Shown here: positions 60,419 to 64,000 of the stretch, piece after piece | Layout: the number at the start of each line of letters is the position of its first letter | How positions within the stretch are numbered: position 1 is the first letter of the stretch | DNA from: Roseovarius confluentis | Lineage (GTDB): Bacteria > Pseudomonadota > Alphaproteobacteria > Rhodobacterales > Rhodobacteraceae | NCBI RefSeq assembly: GCF_002917925.1 | Contig: NZ_PPFE01000016.1 | Location: 1 to 64,000 of the forward strand | Direction of reading: 5' to 3' | DNA length: 64,000 nt | Position numbers and translations under genes: made by a program | Notes under the pieces: model-generated | Database searches by the model: none | What the model saw: only the letters and a program-made list of their open reading frames with translations | What the model was told of the DNA's origin: nothing

Positions 60419-61137
60419 GCTTGACGCACCAGCTCTGCCACGCAGGCGGCCAGGGTCCGCCCGCCCCGGGCGCGGCCCATGTCGCCTCGCGTGTCATCGG
60501 AGTTCGCTTGGGACATGGCGTCGAACGCCGCCTCTAGCCTGTCGGATGTCGGACTTTCCCACAGCTCGGTCAGCGCGCCGATCGCATGGTAATTGCGCAC
60601 GCCGGGGCCGAGGATCGCAGTTCCCTCGACCAGTTCGGTCAAGCGGTCCTTCGGCACCTTCATGATCCGCGACATCGCGTCGAGGCGCATCACCCGAACC
60701 TCTGCCTCGGCCAGCGCGTCACAGCGCGTCGCGGCCATTCCGGTCGCCATGAACCCGCCCGATAGCGCCAGCCTGTGCACGAGGCCCAGCACCCGCGCAC
60801 CTTCACGGCGTGCCAAGTGAAGGACTTCGGCCAAATGGGCGAGCGCAGCGACATTTCCCAGAAGCTCGTCGCGCAGGCTGAGCCGTTGGCCCGAATTGTC
60901 GACCAGAAAGAGAATATCGGCGGGTTTGCTGCCAGGCTCCGCCTCTGCCAGCACGTCCAGCACGGCGCCGGCGAGCCTGGTCGCCTCGTCAATCCCAATC
61001 TCGCACTGGTTCACCGTGCCGATGATCCGCAGGTCCCGGTCGTTCAGGCGCCCACGGCCAAAGACCACGTTGCCCTCGTGCTCCAGTGTCCAGTCCGATC
61101 CGAACAATTGCTGCAGCAAGGTTTCGGTTGCCTTCAT
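60415..61137 (-). CDS. mdcE: Malonate decarboxylase gamma subunit MdcE
   Basis: 240 residues with the carboxyltransferase-like fold. Features include GRLNDRDLRIIGTVN and ILFLVDNSGQRLSLRDELLG (about 95-113). It forms the decarboxylating pair with MdcD, acting on malonyl-S-ACP and giving acetyl-S-ACP and CO2. ATGA overlaps on both sides show tight translational coupling. Confidence 0.88.
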   Translation of the reverse strand: MKATETLLQQLFGSDWTLEHEGNVVFGRGRLNDRDLRIIGTVNQCEIGIDEATRLAGAVLDVLAEAEPGSKPADILFLVDNSGQRLSLRDELLGNVAALAHLAEVLHLARREGARVLGLVHRLALSGGFMATGMAATRCDALAEAEVRVMRLDAMSRIMKVPKDRLTELVEGTAILGPGVRNYHAIGALTELWESPTSDRLEAAFDAMSQANSDDTRGDMGRARGGRTLAACVAELVRQA

Positions 61138-62042
61138 GCCCGTTTTCTCCGTTTACCGTCGACCGCGGCTTGGAACGGGTCGGGTTCAAGTTCGGGCAGC
61201 CGCCAGGGATCCGAATGGCCCATCGCCTGCCATATCTCGGTGCCGTCGCGGGCCGCGCCGAACGTATCGATCCGCTGTTTCAACTCGGTATTCCGGGCGC
61301 GCAGCGTCTCGAGCGTGATCGCGCGGGATTGGCCCAGGAGGGATACGATTTCCGATCGGAAGGCGCCCGGGTCGTCCGCCACCAGACGGTCCGCGTCACC
61401 CATCAGATAGCGGTGCCGCCCGCCCATCGTGCGCCAGACCAGCGCCCGGTCGCGGGCGTCGAATTCACCCGCGCCCTGTGCGCTTTCAATAACCTCGGGA
61501 CCGGATACCGAAAGCCGGCCTTCCCCGCTCATCACAACCCAGTCGCAGGACCGCGCGGCGATGGACATACCGCCATAACAGCCGTTCGCCGACCCAATCA
61601 CTGCGATCACCGGCACGCCCGCATCGCGCGCTGTGAAGATTGCACGCTGTATCTCGCCCACAGCAACCAGCCCGGCATTCGCCTCGTGCAGGCGGACGCC
61701 GCCGGAATCGGCGAGGATCACGACCGCGTCGGGGGCCCTGTCGGCGGCGCGCAGCAACAGCCCGGTCAGCTTGGCGCCATGCACCTCGCCCACGGCGCCG
61801 CCCATGAACGCGCCTTCCTGTGCCGCGACCATGATGTTCCGCCCGTCAAGCCGCGCCTCGCCCACGATCAGCCCGTCATCAAAGGCGCTGGGCATCCCGA
61901 AGGTGGCCAGGTGCGGGCTCTTGCGCCGCGCCTCCGGGCCGCAGATCTCCGTAAAGGTTCCCTTGTCGCAGATGCGTGCGATGCGCTGGCGGGCGCTGAG
62001 TTCCAGATAGCTTTCCTGGGGGATGGGCAGCACATCAGACAT
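61134..62042 (-). CDS. mdcD: Malonate decarboxylase beta subunit MdcD
   Basis: 302 residues from the ATG at 62042, which overlaps mdcC by 8 bases. Crotonase/carboxyltransferase fold, with VILADSGGVRLHEANAGL and GSANGCYGGMSIAARSCD (about 100-155), typical of MdcD. It lacks biotin-related partners, consistent with the biotin-independent enzyme. Confidence 0.9.
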   Translation of the reverse strand: MSDVLPIPQESYLELSARQRIARICDKGTFTEICGPEARRKSPHLATFGMPSAFDDGLIVGEARLDGRNIMVAAQEGAFMGGAVGEVHGAKLTGLLLRAADRAPDAVVILADSGGVRLHEANAGLVAVGEIQRAIFTARDAGVPVIAVIGSANGCYGGMSIAARSCDWVVMSGEGRLSVSGPEVIESAQGAGEFDARDRALVWRTMGGRHRYLMGDADRLVADDPGAFRSEIVSLLGQSRAITLETLRARNTELKQRIDTFGAARDGTEIWQAMGHSDPWRLPELEPDPFQAAVDGKRRKRA

Positions 62043-62349
62043 CGAGCACCTCCGCAATTGCCTGTTGCAGGCGCAGGTTCACCACCGCGGGCGTCGCGCC
62101 GCCGTCATTGATCGAGATGCGCAGATCGGCCACTGGGTATTGCGCGGCGAAATCGTCCAGCACGGAGCGCCATATCTCGTCAAAGCCCTGGGCCGAGGTT
62201 TCGACCACGATTTCGCATTTCCCGTCCAGCTCGGCCGGTTCGATCAGCACTTCCAGCTGCCCTGAGCCGACCACACCGACGATCTGTGCCGCGCGCCGGG
62301 TGTTGCCGCGCTTCACGTTGTCAAACTCGAATTCAAGTAATGTCGTCAT
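62035..62349 (-). CDS. mdcC: Malonate decarboxylase acyl carrier protein MdcC
   Basis: 104 residues from the ATG at 62349 (GGTGAGTGGC before it). The motif VVGSGQLEVLIEP includes the Ser (about 28) that receives the 2'-(5''-phosphoribosyl)-3'-dephospho-CoA group. A start at the upstream TTG (62361) is less likely. Confidence 0.9.
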   Translation of the reverse strand: MTTLLEFEFDNVKRGNTRRAAQIVGVVGSGQLEVLIEPAELDGKCEIVVETSAQGFDEIWRSVLDDFAAQYPVADLRISINDGGATPAVVNLRLQQAIAEVLDV

Positions 62350-62354
62350 GCCAC

Positions 62355-63989
62355 TCACCAATTTCTGAAGCGTGCCGGAGGATCGTAAAGCCCGCCCGAC
62401 CAGCGTACGAGGTCACGCACAGACCTTGCCGCCAGCAACGAGCGGGAGGCCAGCCGCGTGTCGATCCCGATATCGGAAGGATAGCGCACAGCGCCCCGGC
62501 GGCGGAGATCGGCAACGCGTTTCGGATCACGCCTGCGGCCTACCTCGGTATAGCCCGCCACCGCGCGAATGGCTTGCTCTCGCTCGTCCGGGCCGCGGCA
62601 GAGAAGAAGGTTCGCGATGCCTTCCTCGGTCACGATATGGGTGACATCGTCGCCGTGAATCATGATCGGCGGCAGGTCCATACCGAAACGTTTCTGGATG
62701 TCCCATGCGTCCAGACGCTCCGTGAATACGGGCTGGCCACCCTCGCGGAAGGTCTCGACCAGTTGTACGACAAGCTTGCGGCCGCGCTGCGGCGATTCCT
62801 GCCCTGTTTCCTCCCGGGCGGCCTGCAGGAACGGGTCCGATGCGTGGCGCCGTGCGCGGCTGTCGCAGCCGAAATTGGGTGCGCCGCCAAAGCCGGTGAT
62901 CCGGTCGCTCGTCGCGGTCGAGGAATTGCCGGCGGTGTCGATCTGCAGGGTCGAGCCGATGAAGAGATCCGAGAAATGGCCCGCAAGCTGGCAGAACGCC
63001 CGGTTCGACCGCAGCGACCCGTCCGGCCCGCAGAAGAAAACGTCCGAGCGTGCGGCAACATAGTCTTCCATACCCAGCTCCGACCCGGCGGAATGGATCG
63101 AGGTGATGAACCCGCTCTCCAGCGCCGGGATCAGCGTGGGGCACGGATTGACCGACATGTAGTTGCAGATCTTGCCCAGCAAACCGAGGTCACGGGCATA
63201 GGTCGGCAGGATCAGCTCTATCGCGGCCGTGCCAAACCCGATGCCGTGGTTCAGGCGCTGGATGCCATAGGGTTCGTAAATGCCTCGAATCACCATCATC
63301 GCCATCAGGATCTGGATTTCCGTGATAGCGGCGGGATCGCGGGTAAAGATCGGCTCGATGTAGTGCGGCCGCGGCGCCTCGACCACGAAATCGGTCCAGT
63401 CCGCGGGCACGTCGACACGCGGCACCCGATCGACGATCCGGTTCGCCTGGGCAATGACGATGCCGCTCTTAAAGGCGGTCGCCTCCACGATGGGCGGCGT
63501 GTCCTCGGTGTTTGGGCCGGTGTACAGGTTGCCCTCGCGGTCGGCGGCCTCGACCGCGACGACGCTGACGCGCGGCGTCAGGTCCACGAAGTAGCGCGCG
63601 TAAAGCTCCAGATAGGTGTGAATGGCGCCGATTTCGATGACGCCGTCCTCGATCAGCTGCGCCATGCGAATGCCCTGCGGCCCCGCGTAGCAGAAATCCA
63701 GTCGCTTCGCGACGCCGTGCTCGAAAAGGTCAAGGTGCTGCGGCAATGCCAGGTTCGACTGCACGACATGCAGGTCGTGAATCACCTCGGGGTCAACGTC
63801 ACTGAGCACTTCCGAAATGAAATCGGCGTGTTTCTGGTTGTTGCCCTCGATGCAGATACGGTCATTCGGACGCAGCACGGACACAAGCAATGTCTCGGCC
63901 TGATCGGCGGCGACGATCTTTCCGAGACCGTTTCGGGCGGCTTCATCGAGCCGCGCGGCCTTGTCGTCCGCCAGGGTTCCCCAACTCAT
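62355..63989 (-). CDS. mdcA: Malonate decarboxylase alpha subunit MdcA
   Basis: 544 residues, close to the 550 of known MdcA. It is the acetyl-S-ACP:malonate ACP transferase with a CoA-transferase-like fold. Recognisable parts are VEAADREGNLYTGPNTEDTP, GIGFGTAAIELILPTYARD and FGGAPNFGCDSRARRHASD. The ATG at 63989 is close to the window edge with no good ribosome site in view, and a TTG at 63998 is also in frame, so the true start could lie slightly beyond the window. First gene seen of the mdc operon. Confidence 0.88.
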   Translation of the reverse strand: MSWGTLADDKAARLDEAARNGLGKIVAADQAETLLVSVLRPNDRICIEGNNQKHADFISEVLSDVDPEVIHDLHVVQSNLALPQHLDLFEHGVAKRLDFCYAGPQGIRMAQLIEDGVIEIGAIHTYLELYARYFVDLTPRVSVVAVEAADREGNLYTGPNTEDTPPIVEATAFKSGIVIAQANRIVDRVPRVDVPADWTDFVVEAPRPHYIEPIFTRDPAAITEIQILMAMMVIRGIYEPYGIQRLNHGIGFGTAAIELILPTYARDLGLLGKICNYMSVNPCPTLIPALESGFITSIHSAGSELGMEDYVAARSDVFFCGPDGSLRSNRAFCQLAGHFSDLFIGSTLQIDTAGNSSTATSDRITGFGGAPNFGCDSRARRHASDPFLQAAREETGQESPQRGRKLVVQLVETFREGGQPVFTERLDAWDIQKRFGMDLPPIMIHGDDVTHIVTEEGIANLLLCRGPDEREQAIRAVAGYTEVGRRRDPKRVADLRRRGAVRYPSDIGIDTRLASRSLLAARSVRDLVRWSGGLYDPPARFRNW

Positions 63990-64000
63990 ATCATTCAAAG

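Overview
The window looks like a high-GC alphaproteobacterium, most likely a marine Rhodobacteraceae (roseobacter-type). Supporting signs are the GC-rich codon use, the mixed TRAP-era style catabolic operons (a polyamine-type ABC transporter, a tripartite tricarboxylate transporter with malonate decarboxylase), the BapA-prefix surface proteins exported by a type I secretion system, and a BgsBA-like glucan synthase pair. Family and organism are inferred from protein content only. No rRNA, tRNA or CRISPR array was seen.

Layout. 1-128: 3' remnant of an IS3-family element. 802-4560 (minus): a c-di-GMP-type glucan synthase operon (HlyD-like BgsB, family-2 glycosyltransferase BgsA, small outer-membrane barrel candidate). 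It is divergent from a Cache-HAMP sensor protein with no output domain (4836-5927). 6661-11001 (plus): an RND efflux pair. 12013-13791: a 7TM histidine kinase. 13945-14540: a second, 5'-truncated IS3-family remnant. The two remnants bracket the first 14 kb.

14545-28786 (minus): one long catabolic operon. In transcription order it encodes a DapA-family lyase, a PotD/PotB/PotC-like ABC importer, a protein of unknown function, an acyl-CoA ligase, an SDR, the ABC ATPase, a GlcD-like FAD dehydrogenase, an FCD-type GntR regulator and a 5-oxoprolinase/hydantoinase A+B fusion. The substrate is not clear; an imported cationic or amide-containing compound is a reasonable guess. 28787-30016 is mostly gene debris, including the tail of a zinc alcohol dehydrogenase.

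30017-54420 is the most unusual part. It has a small membrane protein, a giant hybrid protein (alpha/alpha-toroid plus CapA-like domain), a MurF-like ligase, three paralogous low-complexity surface proteins (BapA-type prefix, then an Asp-Ala or Asp-Pro dipeptide array, then GLLG-type repeats), a hybrid histidine kinase, a LuxR-type response regulator and an atypical receiver protein. These are followed by a type I secretion operon (TolC, ABC, HlyD) that also encodes a single-POTRA Omp85 barrel, and by a fourth GLLG-repeat protein. One of the paralogues is knocked out of frame by an exact 32-bp tandem duplication, and removing one copy restores the frame. A short motif around AAGTATGTA recurs in most intergenic regions of this cluster and nowhere obvious outside it, so the genes are probably one regulon. 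I read this as a candidate undescribed system for building and anchoring polyanionic repeat-protein surface fibres.

54799-63989 (minus): malonate use. The malonate decarboxylase genes run mdcA-C-D-E-G-B-H, tightly overlapped. They are followed by tctC-B-A, which probably import malonate in place of the usual MdcLM or MadLM carriers.
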